Shown piece by piece: positions 1-20,068 of a DNA stretch of 64,000 bases. The stretch spans positions 186,001-250,000 of the forward strand of contig JADJXM010000006.1 of assembly GCA_016715865.1 (NCBI GenBank), written 5' to 3'. The notes beneath the pieces are model-generated. The model saw only the letters and a program-made list of their open reading frames with translations. It searched no databases and had not been told where the DNA came from. Numbering within the stretch: position 1 is the stretch's first letter; each line of letters begins with the position of its first letter. A program made the translations under genes and the position numbers. The stretch is from Acidobacteriota bacterium. Lineage in GTDB: Bacteria > Acidobacteriota > Blastocatellia > RBC074.

Positions 1-119
1 TGACGGCCTATGATGCTGTTTTTACCGACCAAGGTCAAGATGCCGCGTCAGTCGCCATAAGAGCGCATCTCGTCCGAAAAATGAATTCGCTCATCGACCG
101 GCGGCGGCGGCCGGCGCAT

Positions 120-1751
120 TCAACGCCGCGCGGCTACCGGCGTCGCCAAAAGAGCCACCTCGCGCTGAAGTTTTTTTGCCTGCGGGAGTTCGGCCAGTGC
201 CGTCATGGCCTGCGAATCGCTCTCGATCAGAAACTGCTCGGCAGCCTCTATCCCCTGATCCGCCGTGATGACCTCCGCTCGAATGCGCCGGCTGACATAT
301 TCAAGATTGCGCTGGACCAATTGATCCCGTACGTTGAGTTCCGGGTGATCTCGCAGAAACTGACGAAACGCCTGGATGACTTCATCCTTCATATATAGTT
401 CGTTGCGCCTCGGACGGGGAACCGACCCCATTGAAGCGGAATGAAAATGGGCAAGCGTCGGGATTTGACCGACGACCAGATTGCGCGCGAACTCAAAACA
501 GGCATCCCTCAGCTGAATGTTCTCTTCGGGTAACTTGACCAGCTTGTCCGGAACAATTCCGCCACCTGTAACCAGTTGCTCGCCGTCCAGCTGACGTGGC
601 GCATAGAAATAATCGTAGAAGCCGCGATTGTCATATGAACGCTGAATGGATCGCCCGCTCGGAGTGTAATACTTGGCAGTGGTGAGCGTCAGCCCAGTCC
701 CCCCTCGCAGACGAAAGACGGTCTGAACCAGGCCCTTGCCGAAGCTCTCCTCACCGACGATCCAGGCCCGACGCAGATCCTGCATCGCCCCAGCCACTAT
801 CTCAGAGGCCGAGGCGGTTTCTCCGTTGATCAGAAGAACCATCGGCAACGTCTCAGGCAATGCGTTATCCGATCGATAGACCTGATCGGTTCTTCTGCCG
901 GCTCGACCGCGCACCGAAACTATCTCAACCCCGCGCGGCAGAAACATCTCGCAGACCTGAATCGCCTGTTTGAATAATCCACCTGGATTCCGCCGCAGAT
1001 CCAGCAACAATGATTCCATACCCTGATTTTTGAGATCCTCGATCGCCCCGCTCAATTCTTCGCTCGTCTCCTGGTTGAATCCGCCTGTCAGACCAATGTA
1101 GCCAATCCCCGGACGCAACAGAAATGTGTTGCGAACAGATGGGAACGGAACCTCATCTCGCCTGATGACGACCGTCAATGGCGTGGCTTCACCTGCGCGC
1201 TCGACAGTGATGTCGACCGTCGTCCCTCGTTCGCCTCGAACGTGCTTGAGAGCATCAGCCTGAGTCCAGTTCTCCGTCGGGACACCGTCAACCGCGATAA
1301 TCGCGTCGCCATACCTCAACCCGGCGCGGGCCGCCGGCATATCCCGGCTTACTCCGATGACATAGATCCGCCCGTTGCGTATATTGACCGTCACTCCAAT
1401 CCCGTAAAACCGGCTGCTCTGCTCATCCTGCATCTCGCTGAAATCACGCCTCCCGAAAAAGTTCGAATGCGGATCGAGCGTGTGCAACATCCTCACGATT
1501 GATGTCCTCGTCAACCGCTCCTTGTCGGGTGGCACCACATATCTCTCCTCCAGAGCCTGTATCGCCATCACATAATCCTTCACAATCCTGTCGTTCGCCA
1601 TACTCCTGCCTGGCCGGCTCTGCTCGATCGGATCGCCATATATCCCTCCAAGTACCGCTCCTACCACCACTATGGCTATCATCATCGGCGGCACCGCCCC
1701 ATGTGCCGTTGCCCATTCTCTGATTTTTGAGCTTATCCTATCGAATGCCAT
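120..1751 (-). CDS. S41-family carboxy-terminal processing protease
   Basis: A 543-residue serine protease of the CtpA/Tsp family, which cleaves C-terminal tails of envelope proteins. An N-terminal membrane anchor lies at about residues 21-38, followed by a PDZ domain at about 115-200 and the S41 catalytic domain. The catalytic serine lies in the SASEI segment at about 314-318, and Lys339 in the FGKG motif completes the Ser-Lys dyad. The length fits the family. The start is the ATG at 1751, just before the membrane segment. About 120 bases at the left edge, beyond its stop, hold nothing I recognise. It is transcribed away from the TetR gene. The family call is secure; the substrate is unknown. 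Confidence 0.93.
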   Translation of the reverse strand: MAFDRISSKIREWATAHGAVPPMMIAIVVVGAVLGGIYGDPIEQSRPGRSMANDRIVKDYVMAIQALEERYVVPPDKERLTRTSIVRMLHTLDPHSNFFGRRDFSEMQDEQSSRFYGIGVTVNIRNGRIYVIGVSRDMPAARAGLRYGDAIIAVDGVPTENWTQADALKHVRGERGTTVDITVERAGEATPLTVVIRRDEVPFPSVRNTFLLRPGIGYIGLTGGFNQETSEELSGAIEDLKNQGMESLLLDLRRNPGGLFKQAIQVCEMFLPRGVEIVSVRGRAGRRTDQVYRSDNALPETLPMVLLINGETASASEIVAGAMQDLRRAWIVGEESFGKGLVQTVFRLRGGTGLTLTTAKYYTPSGRSIQRSYDNRGFYDYFYAPRQLDGEQLVTGGGIVPDKLVKLPEENIQLRDACFEFARNLVVGQIPTLAHFHSASMGSVPRPRRNELYMKDEVIQAFRQFLRDHPELNVRDQLVQRNLEYVSRRIRAEVITADQGIEAAEQFLIESDSQAMTALAELPQAKKLQREVALLATPVAARR

Positions 1752-1938
1752 TCGAGAGCCATACCCTTGTCACAATCCTGATGACAGGACTCATCCTGTT
1801 GCAGATAAATGACTTCTTTATCTTAATCTGCCATTCATCCTTCATCATAGCCGATTAACGCCCGGACTCCAACCCGCTTCACCTCTTCATTCCGCAACTC
1901 TCTTGATCATTATTTTTTCGCATAATGCATTTTTCAGA

Positions 1939-1967
1939 TTGACAACCAGGTTGATAAAGCGTATATA
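1939..1967 (+). promoter_or_regulatory. sigma-70 promoter of the TetR gene
   Basis: TTGACA at 1939-1944 and TATATA at 1962-1967 are separated by exactly 17 bases. The site lies about 65 bases before the TetR start codon. Confidence 0.6.
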
Positions 1968-1970
1968 TCT

Positions 1971-1982
1971 GACCGGTCGGTC
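1971..1982. promoter_or_regulatory. Palindromic operator candidate, TetR autoregulation
   Basis: GACCGGTCGGTC is an inverted repeat (GACCG-GT-CGGTC) placed directly after the -10 box of the regulator's own promoter, over the expected transcription start. This is the usual place for a TetR autorepression site. Binding is inferred from position and symmetry only. Confidence 0.5.
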
Positions 1983-2030
1983 GGAATTATATAATGACAG
2001 TGAAGAGCAGCAAGGAAGACCAGAAGAGCA

Positions 2031-2681
2031 ATGGCAGCGAAACAATTCGTACAGGAATATGAGGACCAACGCCGGGAAGAGCTGATCAAAGCTACCTATT
2101 ACGAAGTGGCGGAGAAGGGGTATTCGGCCGTCACGCTGCAGGACATTGCGAAACGGGCCGGGGTCAGCAAGGGCTCGACGCTCTATTATTTCGCGACGAA
2201 GGAAGAGCTCTTTCTGGGGGCGCTCGAATGGATGGTGGAACGGGTCCATGCGCGAATCGGCGAGGCGGTGGCGGCCGTCGATGATCCGATCGAGAAGGTC
2301 AAAACTGTAATCCACACGATCTTCCACAGCGCGCAGGAGAGCAGGCAGTTCTTCCTCGCCTACTCCGATTTCGTCAGCATCGGCACGCGCAATAAGCGGT
2401 TTCATGATCTCAACGCGCGATTTTATGCCGGATGCTGCGGGACAGACAGAATGATCATCGAACAGGGCATAGCAGCAGGGGCCTTTCGCCGGATCGATAT
2501 CGATGATGCCAGTTCGATGGTTCGGGCCCTGGTCGACGGCCTTATGCTGCAGTGGTTTTTCTCATCCGATGGCACCTTCGATGATTACCGGCGCCGCTGC
2601 GAACGCGTCATCCTGGATTACCTGACCGGGGGCACATACAACAATCACGATATAGATGATTGGATCGAGCAGGATACCTGA
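2031..2681 (+). CDS. TetR/AcrR family transcriptional regulator
   Basis: A 216-residue DNA-binding repressor. The N-terminal helix-turn-helix covers about residues 17-62, with the recognition region TLQDIAKRAGVSKGSTLYYF at 35-54, typical of the family. The helical C-terminal ligand-binding domain resembles the BetI/AcrR type but gives no clue to the ligand. The start ATG at 2031 has a weak purine-rich GGAAG at about 13 bases. An operator-like palindrome sits at its own promoter and a second, longer one lies between it and the downstream secreted-protein gene, so it probably controls itself and that gene. Confidence 0.92.
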   Translation: MAAKQFVQEYEDQRREELIKATYYEVAEKGYSAVTLQDIAKRAGVSKGSTLYYFATKEELFLGALEWMVERVHARIGEAVAAVDDPIEKVKTVIHTIFHSAQESRQFFLAYSDFVSIGTRNKRFHDLNARFYAGCCGTDRMIIEQGIAAGAFRRIDIDDASSMVRALVDGLMLQWFFSSDGTFDDYRRRCERVILDYLTGGTYNNHDIDDWIEQDT

Positions 2682-2694
2682 TTCAGGTTTTTTT
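2676..2694 (+). terminator. Short intrinsic terminator at the TetR gene end
   Basis: ACCTGA/TCAGGT forms a very short stem overlapping the stop codon and is followed by seven T. The stem is small, so termination may be partial. Confidence 0.4.
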
Positions 2695-2703
2695 GATGGG
2701 GCC

Positions 2704-2727
2704 GATTGACTGCCTGGTCAGTCAATC
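2704..2727. promoter_or_regulatory. 24-bp perfect-arm palindrome, operator over promoter
   Basis: GATTGACTG, six bases, then CAGTCAATC: two perfect 9-base arms. The left arm contains TTGACT (2706-2711), which can serve as a -35 box, with TATCTT at 2731-2736 as a loosely spaced -10. The core half-site GACTG resembles the GACCG of the site in front of the TetR gene, but the half-site spacing differs (6 against 2). It is likely the TetR operator controlling the secreted-protein gene. Confidence 0.55.
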
Positions 2728-2791
2728 ATGTATCTTACAGGCAGGCTGCCTGTGCTTATAAAACAACAAATCCGAGGGAGGGATTAATTAA

Positions 2792-3178
2792 ATGAAGAGC
2801 AGAATGAACGGACGCACGATATTCTTAACCATGGCGCTGGTCTTGATCTTCGCCATAGGCGCGGTTGCACAATCGACTGTTTCACAGAAGGTCACCTTCC
2901 TTGTGGATGGAAAGATCGGAACAGAGATGGTCAAGAAGGGGACGTACAAGGTCAACTACACCGATGCGGAGACCGGGACGATCGAGATCAAGGTTGGGAG
3001 CAAGGTGCTGGCAATTCCCTTCACCAAACGTCAGAACGACATCGAATCGAACTCTGATCGGGTGACATACAAGCAGCAAGACGATGGTTCACGGACAATT
3101 GCGACGATCACGCCTCGCGGCAAGAACTTCACGCTGGTTCTTGCCGGGTCTGAGACAGCTGTGGTCATCAAGAAGTAA
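2792..3178 (+). CDS. Small secreted protein of unknown function
   Basis: A 128-residue protein with a clear signal peptide (positive start, hydrophobic core about residues 10-25, cleavage near AVAQ). The mature part of about 100 residues is predicted to be rich in beta strands (alternating hydrophobic and polar stretches) and lysine-rich, with no cysteines or catalytic motif. GGGAGG lies at a normal distance before the ATG. It follows the TetR gene and its palindromic operator candidate, so it is probably induced when the regulator is released. I do not recognise the family. Confidence 0.8.
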   Translation: MKSRMNGRTIFLTMALVLIFAIGAVAQSTVSQKVTFLVDGKIGTEMVKKGTYKVNYTDAETGTIEIKVGSKVLAIPFTKRQNDIESNSDRVTYKQQDDGSRTIATITPRGKNFTLVLAGSETAVVIKK

Positions 3179-3228
3179 TTCCGGCGGAACTGATACCTTT
3201 CACAATTTTGTACTGGCGGAAAACCTGG

Positions 3229-3263
3229 AGGGCCCACATTTAACGATGCGGGCCCTATTTTTT
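3229..3263 (+). terminator. Intrinsic terminator after the secreted protein
   Basis: AGGGCCC (3229-3235) and GGGCCCT (3250-3256) form a perfect GC-rich stem, and a T-rich run follows at 3258-3263. The right side overlaps the stop codon of the convergent peptidase gene. Confidence 0.75.
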
Positions 3264-4406
3264 CTTTCCGGCGCCTGAAATGGCGAGATCGGTGGCGGAG
3301 GGGATGCCCGGAATGCTGCGGGCGGCGCGAACGGCGCGCATGACGGCCCTCGCGACTGCTTCGGCGCCGAGCGCTCCAATGAGGGTCACATTCGGCGACC
3401 AGCTCGAGCGTCCGGTTGCGAGAGCGAAGATGGTGTCGCCGTCGTAAGCTGTATGCACAGGATTGATGGTTCTGGCGAGGCCGTCGTGAGCCATTTGAGC
3501 GACCTTGCCTGCCTGTGCCTTGTCGAGAACGGCGTCGGTGGCAACAACTCCGATAGTTGTGGCCATACCGCCGAGTGAAGCCGGCAAATTGTCACCGCGA
3601 AGGATGGAATTGATTGTCCCGGTCATTGAATGTCCGTCAATCGAGCGCAGACCTGCGAGGACGGCTCCGGAAGAAGGATCGATCACATCGCCGACGGCAT
3701 TGACGGCGATGATCGCGCCGACTGTCAGAGACAGACCGTTCTCCGGATTCCGGATGGTTATGGCAGCGGTCCCGATGCCGCCTTTCATGGAGCGACCGAG
3801 CCCGAATAGCTTTCCGACCGTTGCGCCGGCGCCGGCGCCGGCGTTGCCCTCGGCGGGCAGTTTGTTCGAGGCTGCCTTGCAGGCGCTGTAGCCGGCCGCA
3901 GCATCGGGTCGGATTTTAGGGTTTCCGATTCCGAGATCATAAAGGATCGCAGCCGGGACGATTGGAACTCGCCCGGCCCCGGTGGGAAAGCCGATGCCCT
4001 TCTCTTCAAGATATTTCATGACGCCAGTTGCGGCATCGAGTCCGAACGCGCTTCCGCCAGAAAGCAGGACGGCGTGGACCTGCTGAACCAGATTCAGGGG
4101 ATTGAGCAGATCGGTCTCACGGGTGCCGGGCGAAGCGCCGCGAACATCGACTCCGCCGACGGCGCCGTCTTCTGCGATGACGACAGTACAACCTGTCGGC
4201 CTGCTGGCGTATGTGTGATGACCGACCATAATGCCTAAAACGTCCGTGATCGATGTCCGGTCTTCCGCCAGATTGTAGTCCGTGATCGACCCTTCCGTGC
4301 TCGTTCCGCCAAGGGCTGAAAATGCGGCAACTCCAAAAGATGCCCTCAACAGATCGCGACGTGAAGGACCGATTCCGTGCTGACTGCTTTTGCCGCCGCT
4401 ATTCAT
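3255..4406 (-). CDS. P1-family peptidase (DmpA/S58-like), Tat-exported
   Basis: A peptidase of the DmpA-type aminopeptidase family, whose members cleave themselves to form an N-terminal nucleophile. Visible family features are the HTYASRPTGCTVVIAEDGAV region, the SGGSAFGLDAA motif, the GAGAGATVGK loop and the GGIGTA segment near the self-cleavage site. I place the start at the ATG at 4406, because the protein then begins with a short polar stretch and a twin-arginine signal (SRRDLLRAS plus a hydrophobic run). A longer reading from 4475 would overlap the glutaredoxin gene. The protein is then 383 residues. It is probably periplasmic. The natural substrate is unknown. Confidence 0.85.
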   Translation of the reverse strand: MNSGGKSSQHGIGPSRRDLLRASFGVAAFSALGGTSTEGSITDYNLAEDRTSITDVLGIMVGHHTYASRPTGCTVVIAEDGAVGGVDVRGASPGTRETDLLNPLNLVQQVHAVLLSGGSAFGLDAATGVMKYLEEKGIGFPTGAGRVPIVPAAILYDLGIGNPKIRPDAAAGYSACKAASNKLPAEGNAGAGAGATVGKLFGLGRSMKGGIGTAAITIRNPENGLSLTVGAIIAVNAVGDVIDPSSGAVLAGLRSIDGHSMTGTINSILRGDNLPASLGGMATTIGVVATDAVLDKAQAGKVAQMAHDGLARTINPVHTAYDGDTIFALATGRSSWSPNVTLIGALGAEAVARAVMRAVRAARSIPGIPSATDLAISGAGKKK

Positions 4407-4467
4407 GAAAATGTGTCGCCTCATCCATCCGCGCACGACCGGCACACGGCCGGCTCTAGTAGACCGT

Positions 4468-4686
4468 TCAGCCACGACCTTCCCAGCCGATCTGTTTCAG
4501 TTTGTTGTTCTCGACGATCGTCGGAACCGTCGGGTCATTGTCGTTGAAGCTGAACATCTCACGGCGATACGCTGGGTCATCCTGCGCGTTGCGCTCCTCG
4601 AAAGGAATCCCCTGATCAGCATACCAGGCCTTCGCCCTCGCGCAGTATGGACAACCGGGTTTGGTGTAGATAACAGTATTTGACAT
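4468..4686 (-). CDS. Glutaredoxin-family protein
   Basis: A 72-residue thioredoxin-fold protein with the redox motif CPYC at residues 12-15 and the conserved cis-proline region TVPTIV at about 53-58. It is short, like NrdH and other mini-glutaredoxins, and ends at WEGRG just after the last helix. It lies between citrate synthase (upstream, 58-base gap) and the P1 peptidase, all on the minus strand. It probably reduces disulfides in the cytoplasm; the partner is not shown. Confidence 0.88.
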   Translation of the reverse strand: MSNTVIYTKPGCPYCARAKAWYADQGIPFEERNAQDDPAYRREMFSFNDNDPTVPTIVENNKLKQIGWEGRG

Positions 4687-4744
4687 ATTGCGAGAAACCT
4701 TTTCAGAGGCGGATCGCTCCGCCTGACAATAGGTCGACTTCCTC

Positions 4745-5897
<1,153 letters not shown>

Positions 5898-6062
5898 GTT
5901 AATCCTTGTTTTATTCGTTACTTTCTTATCAATTACTGCAATGATGCTGCTATGGTTTTTTGTGACTGTCAAAATTCCGAAAATATTCTACCACCCGCAA
6001 CAGACTAGCTGCTGAATATTCGAAAATTTTCCTGAAAATTTCGCTTATTTGTTCGGTAAACA

Positions 6063-6092
6063 AAGATAACAAACGGCGTTTGAGGCTGTCAA
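6063..6092 (-). promoter_or_regulatory. Possible promoter of the citrate synthase gene
   Basis: On the minus strand TTGACA (6092-6087) and TATCTT (6068-6063) are 18 bases apart. It would give a leader of about 165 bases. The rest of the 5894-6212 gap shows only AT-rich sequence and the terminator noted next. Confidence 0.35.
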
Positions 6093-6106
6093 AAGGCAGG
6101 GGGTCG

Positions 6107-6173
6107 AAAAAGGAAAAAGCCGTGAGACCGCCGACAGCCTGATCGGACAGGCTTCGAAGCGGATCATCACGGC
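6107..6173 (-). terminator. Terminator candidate after the CDGSH gene
   Basis: Reading the minus strand, GCCGTGA and TCACGGC (7-base arms) enclose an inner hairpin AGCCTG/CAGGCT, and a T-rich run follows immediately. It lies about 40 bases after the CDGSH stop codon. Confidence 0.5.
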
Positions 6174-6212
6174 CTGGCTGGCCTGGATTCGAGATCAGTT
6201 GCCGTTCAGTTT

Positions 6213-6443
6213 TCAGGCCTTGGGTTTGGGCGGAGCCAGAACGGTTGCGACGACCTGCGAATCAAAACCACAGCGGGCATGTGAGCCATCGCAAAATGGT
6301 TTGTTGTTGCTCTGACCGCAGCGGCAGAGCCCGATCACGGTCCTGCCCGCCAGATCATACACGTTGCCGGCTGCATCATAGATCTCGAATTCGCCCTCGA
6401 TGCGCAGCGAGCCATTATTGTTGACGATGATTTTTGTTGACAT
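6213..6443 (-). CDS. CDGSH-type iron-sulfur protein
   Basis: A 76-residue protein carrying one complete CDGSH motif (CRCGQSNNKPFCDGSH), whose three Cys and one His hold a 2Fe-2S cluster, as in mitoNEET-like proteins. The start is set at the ATG at 6443 because AGGGGAT lies directly before it; an 11-codon upstream extension runs into repeat sequence. The next gene upstream on the same strand encodes a small Cys protein, and the two probably form a unit. The likely role is electron transfer or redox sensing in the cytoplasm. Confidence 0.88.
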   Translation of the reverse strand: MSTKIIVNNNGSLRIEGEFEIYDAAGNVYDLAGRTVIGLCRCGQSNNKPFCDGSHARCGFDSQVVATVLAPPKPKA

Positions 6444-6452
6444 AGATCCCCT

Positions 6453-6503
6453 GAAAGTAAAAAAGTAGAAAGACAACCTCTTTGTACTTTCTACTTTCTA
6501 CTC
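6453..6503. repeat. 7-bp-period array, two inverted halves
   Basis: GAAAGTAAAAAAGTAGAAAG (6453-6472) is followed after a short loop by TACTTTCTACTTTCTAC (6485-6501), its near reverse complement. Both halves repeat with a 7-base step (TACTTTC). The same array family occurs at 17594, 30381-30548, 43635, 55954-56046 and 56211. Confidence 0.8.
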
Positions 6504-6713
6504 TTATTTGCCCTTCTTTGAGGCCTTGATCGGATTGATCGGGCGCGGTGCGCGCTCCTTTGCCATCTGTTCGGCGTAAGCCTGGCAGTCGTGATTATCG
6601 GACTTCTCCTTCATCCATGCGTCTACGTCAATCGTATGATGAATCGTGGCGAAGACCGGGAATTTGTGATTGCACTTCTGGCAGAAGATGGTGTATCGCT
6701 TGACAGTTGCCAT
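6504..6713 (-). CDS. Small Cys-containing protein, possible zinc ribbon
   Basis: A 69-residue cytoplasmic protein of unknown function. It begins MATVKRYTIFCQKCNHKF, with a CxxC knuckle at about residues 11-14 and a later His-Asp-Cys near residues 41-43, which could hold a metal ion; a full second CxxC is absent. The C-terminus is basic and proline-rich. It lies just upstream of the CDGSH gene on the same strand, separated by a repeat array that comes right up to its stop codon. No family recognised. Confidence 0.65.
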   Translation of the reverse strand: MATVKRYTIFCQKCNHKFPVFATIHHTIDVDAWMKEKSDNHDCQAYAEQMAKERAPRPINPIKASKKGK

Positions 6714-6920
6714 TGTCTCTACTCCGTTCTACATTATTTTATGATTAAAGACGTTGCCGATCGAAGAGCTGAAGCCATTCGAATCCGCATCACGCCACGC
6801 CTTGAGGACAGTGACGAACCCGGTCTTGCCGGGAAAAGGGGAGAGTATACCTCAAAATCGACATCAATTCCCAGCGCATTCGCGAATTTTCGAAAAATGA
6901 TTGTAACTGCTGAATGGGGC

Positions 6921-8021
<1,101 letters not shown>

Positions 8022-8182
8022 TCACTAATCACCTTGCTATTCACCAATATTCATACGAATTGTCACCGGAGCATCACCGATCATTTTAACATCGGTTTTT
8101 TCGAAATCGGAACCCCTCGCCCCCAATGCCGGCAACAATTTAGCATTTCAGATACCCAAAATCACTCTTCGGAAGAACGTAT

Positions 8183-8296
<114 letters not shown>

Positions 8297-9363
8297 TACT
8301 CTGAGGTGCAGATCGGCCGCCAGTTTGATGGCCGCAATCATGCTTGACTGGTCAGCGATGCCTTTACCGGCAATGTCGAATGCGGTTCCGTGGTCGACCG
8401 ATGTCCGGATGAAAGGCAATCCGAGAGTGAAATTGACCGCTTCGCCGAAAGAGACGCATTTGATCGGTATCAGGCCCTGGTCGTGGTAACACGAAATGAC
8501 GATATCGAATTCGCCGCGGACGGCCCTGACGAAGACCGTATCTCCGGAATGGGGTCCACTCACTTCTATGTCATCGTGCAGCCGGCAGAGTTCGACAGCC
8601 GGTTGCATCTCAGTTGCTTCCTCGGTTCCGAAAAGCGACCCCTCGCCTCCGTGCGGATTGAGCGCCGCCAGGGCGATCCGGGGCCGGTCGAATCCGTATT
8701 TCTTCAATTCCCTGTCGACAAGGCGGATGAGGCGAATCAGATCGGATTTCCTGACATAATCGGGGACTCGCGCGAGCGGAATATGGGTCGTCAGTAATGC
8801 CACGCGCAGGCGCGGTGAGATGAAAGCCATGGCGAAATCGGTCGTGTCCGATAGATGCGCCAGGTATTCCGTGTGGCCGGGGAAGTTGCAGCCGGCCAAT
8901 GACAGCGATTTCTTATTGATCGGCGCCGTCGCCATGGCATCGATCCGATGCGACAGGCAAAGGGCGACAGCCGATTCGATGTAATCCGCGGCGGCCCTCC
9001 CGCAGGCGGACTGCTCCATGCCCATCTCGACGGGGCCGTTTATATTTTTAAGATTATAGATAACCGGAAAAGAAGCATCTCGGGGGATATGCTCACCGGG
9101 ATTGACGATGATGAATTCTCGGCAAAGGTCAAAGATTCGTGCCCAGTCAGCCAGATACTGTGCATCCCCGATCAAGACCGGGGTGCAGATGCTTAAAAGA
9201 TCATCATCTCCAACGGCTTTAAGGGAGACTTCAGGACCGATTCCCGCCGGGTCTCCGATAGTGATGCCGATAAGCGGCCTTCGCTTCGCTTCACTGTTGC
9301 CGTCAGATCCTGCCATACCCGTCAATCATTTAATTCAAGGTGAGGTCTCATTGCGGAAGATGG

Positions 9364-10195
<832 letters not shown>

Positions 10196-10236
10196 AAAAA
10201 ACGCTCCGAAGCGGATGCGAACCGTCCTCGGAGCGT
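10196..10236 (-). terminator. Intrinsic terminator of the division cluster
   Basis: On the minus strand ACGCTCCGAGG and CTTCGGAGCGT form an 11-base stem with one mismatch, followed directly by six T (10201-10196). It lies about 25 bases after the ftsZ stop codon. Confidence 0.85.
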
Positions 10237-10260
10237 CTGGAAAACCGGGAGCGGGGATGT

Positions 10261-11389
<1,129 letters not shown>

Positions 11390-11523
11390 TCTGCGCCTCC
11401 TTTATTGATTGCGTTTCCCGGAGCCCGGGATCGGCAAGCGCATCATCCTGTGGCGGATGCGCGATAATTAACAAAATAGTTAGAACATTCGATGAGGTCC
11501 CACACTCGATCGCACGCGGGATC

Positions 11524-12774
<1,251 letters not shown>

Positions 12775-12837
12775 CTTAAAACCTCAAATCCACTCCACGC
12801 GATAAAACCCCTGGCGGATTTCTGTCTCTGGAGATCT

Positions 12838-13872
<1,035 letters not shown>

Positions 13873-13879
13873 TTTGGTC

Positions 13880-15265
<1,386 letters not shown>

Positions 15266-15314
15266 AAATTTAATCGTAATTGCCCAGTCCCTGGAAAACT
15301 TTACCAGCCACTTA

Positions 15315-16423
15315 TCAGCCAGACTGCCGCATGACACGCCATGCCAGGTCGACGACAGAGGCCGCGGCATCGGGATGTCCCAGCCGCCGGCTTGATTCGG
15401 CCATGCGGAAGAGTTGAGCGCGATCGTTCGCCAGCCAGAGCAGTTCCCTGGCCAGCCGCTCAGGCGTCAGTTCAGCCTGCAGAATCATGCGTCCGGCCCC
15501 GGCGCGCTCGACTGCCTCTGCGTTCTTGCGCTGGTGATCGTCAGCCGCAAACGGAAACGGAATCATGAGCGCCGGCTTTCCGGCAGCCGCCAGTTCGGCG
15601 ACCGTTGTGGCGCCTGCCCGGCTGATGACCAGATCGGCGAGCTCGAATTCCGACACCATATTTTCAATGAACGGCTTGACCTCGGCCTCGATCCCCATTT
15701 CGGCATAGGCCCGCGAACCTTCTCGAAATCGGCCTCTCCGGTCTGATGAGTGAATGAAAACCGGGCCAGATCCTCTTTGAGCAGGGTCAACGACCCGATC
15801 ATCGCGTCGTTGATTGCGCGCGATCCCTGACTGCCGCCGGTGATCAGGATGTTAATCCGCTCACCCGGCTGACGGTCTCTGATCGAGAAAAATGCGGCGC
15901 GAACCGGATTCCCCGTGATTTCGGCCTTGTCTCTGAAGAAGACTTTCGCTTCTTCGAACGAGACAGCTGCTGCGCGAACGAACCGTCTGAGCACCCGATT
16001 GGTGAAACCCGGCAGAGCATTCTGCTCCGCGATCATGGTCGGAATCCCCATCAACGAAGCGACCAGGACGACCGGTCCTGAAGCGTAACCTCCGACGCCG
16101 ATGACCAGATCCGGCCGCAGCTTTTTCATCAAAGAGCGAACTTTCAGGAAGCTGAGCGGCAGCCGGGCCAGTGATTTTATCCGACGCCAGGTTCCGACGC
16201 GCTTGAGTGCAGAGACCTCGATCAGCTCCAGTTCAAAACCTTCCCGCGGTACGATTCTTGTTTCCATCCCGCGCGCGGTTCCGATAAATACAACTTTCGT
16301 CCCGGGATCCTCCGTTTGAACTCCTGCGCAATCGCGATGCCCGGATAAATATGTCCGCCCGTCCCGCCCCCGGCGATGACGACCGAGTGCGCCCTTCACG
16401 GTTTCTCTGGCATCATCAGCCAT
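15315..16423 (-). CDS. murG: MurG glycosyltransferase (several frameshifts)
   Basis: The membrane-associated transferase that adds GlcNAc to lipid I to make lipid II. Recognisable parts are the donor loop GGGTGGHIYPG near the N-terminus (in its own frame), the GVGGYASGPVVL region, EQNALPGFTNRVL, the ITGGSQGSRAIN motif and the C-terminal SRAGATTVAELAAAGKPALMIPFPFA. These lie in different frames, requiring breaks near 16392, 16310 and 15715. The start is uncertain: the ATG at 16423 begins MADDARETV, after which a shift reaches the glycine loop. The corrected length (about 368 residues) is normal. Confidence 0.86.
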
Positions 16424-16463
16424 CACGCAACTCCAGCGGACAAGGCCGCGTCCTTACACGGAT

Positions 16464-17590
<1,127 letters not shown>

Positions 17591-17596
17591 TTCTTT

Positions 17597-20068
<2,472 letters not shown>

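Noticed and set aside
3255..4475. The longer form of the P1 peptidase starting at 4475
   Set aside because: It would overlap the glutaredoxin gene and put 23 residues before the twin-arginine signal.
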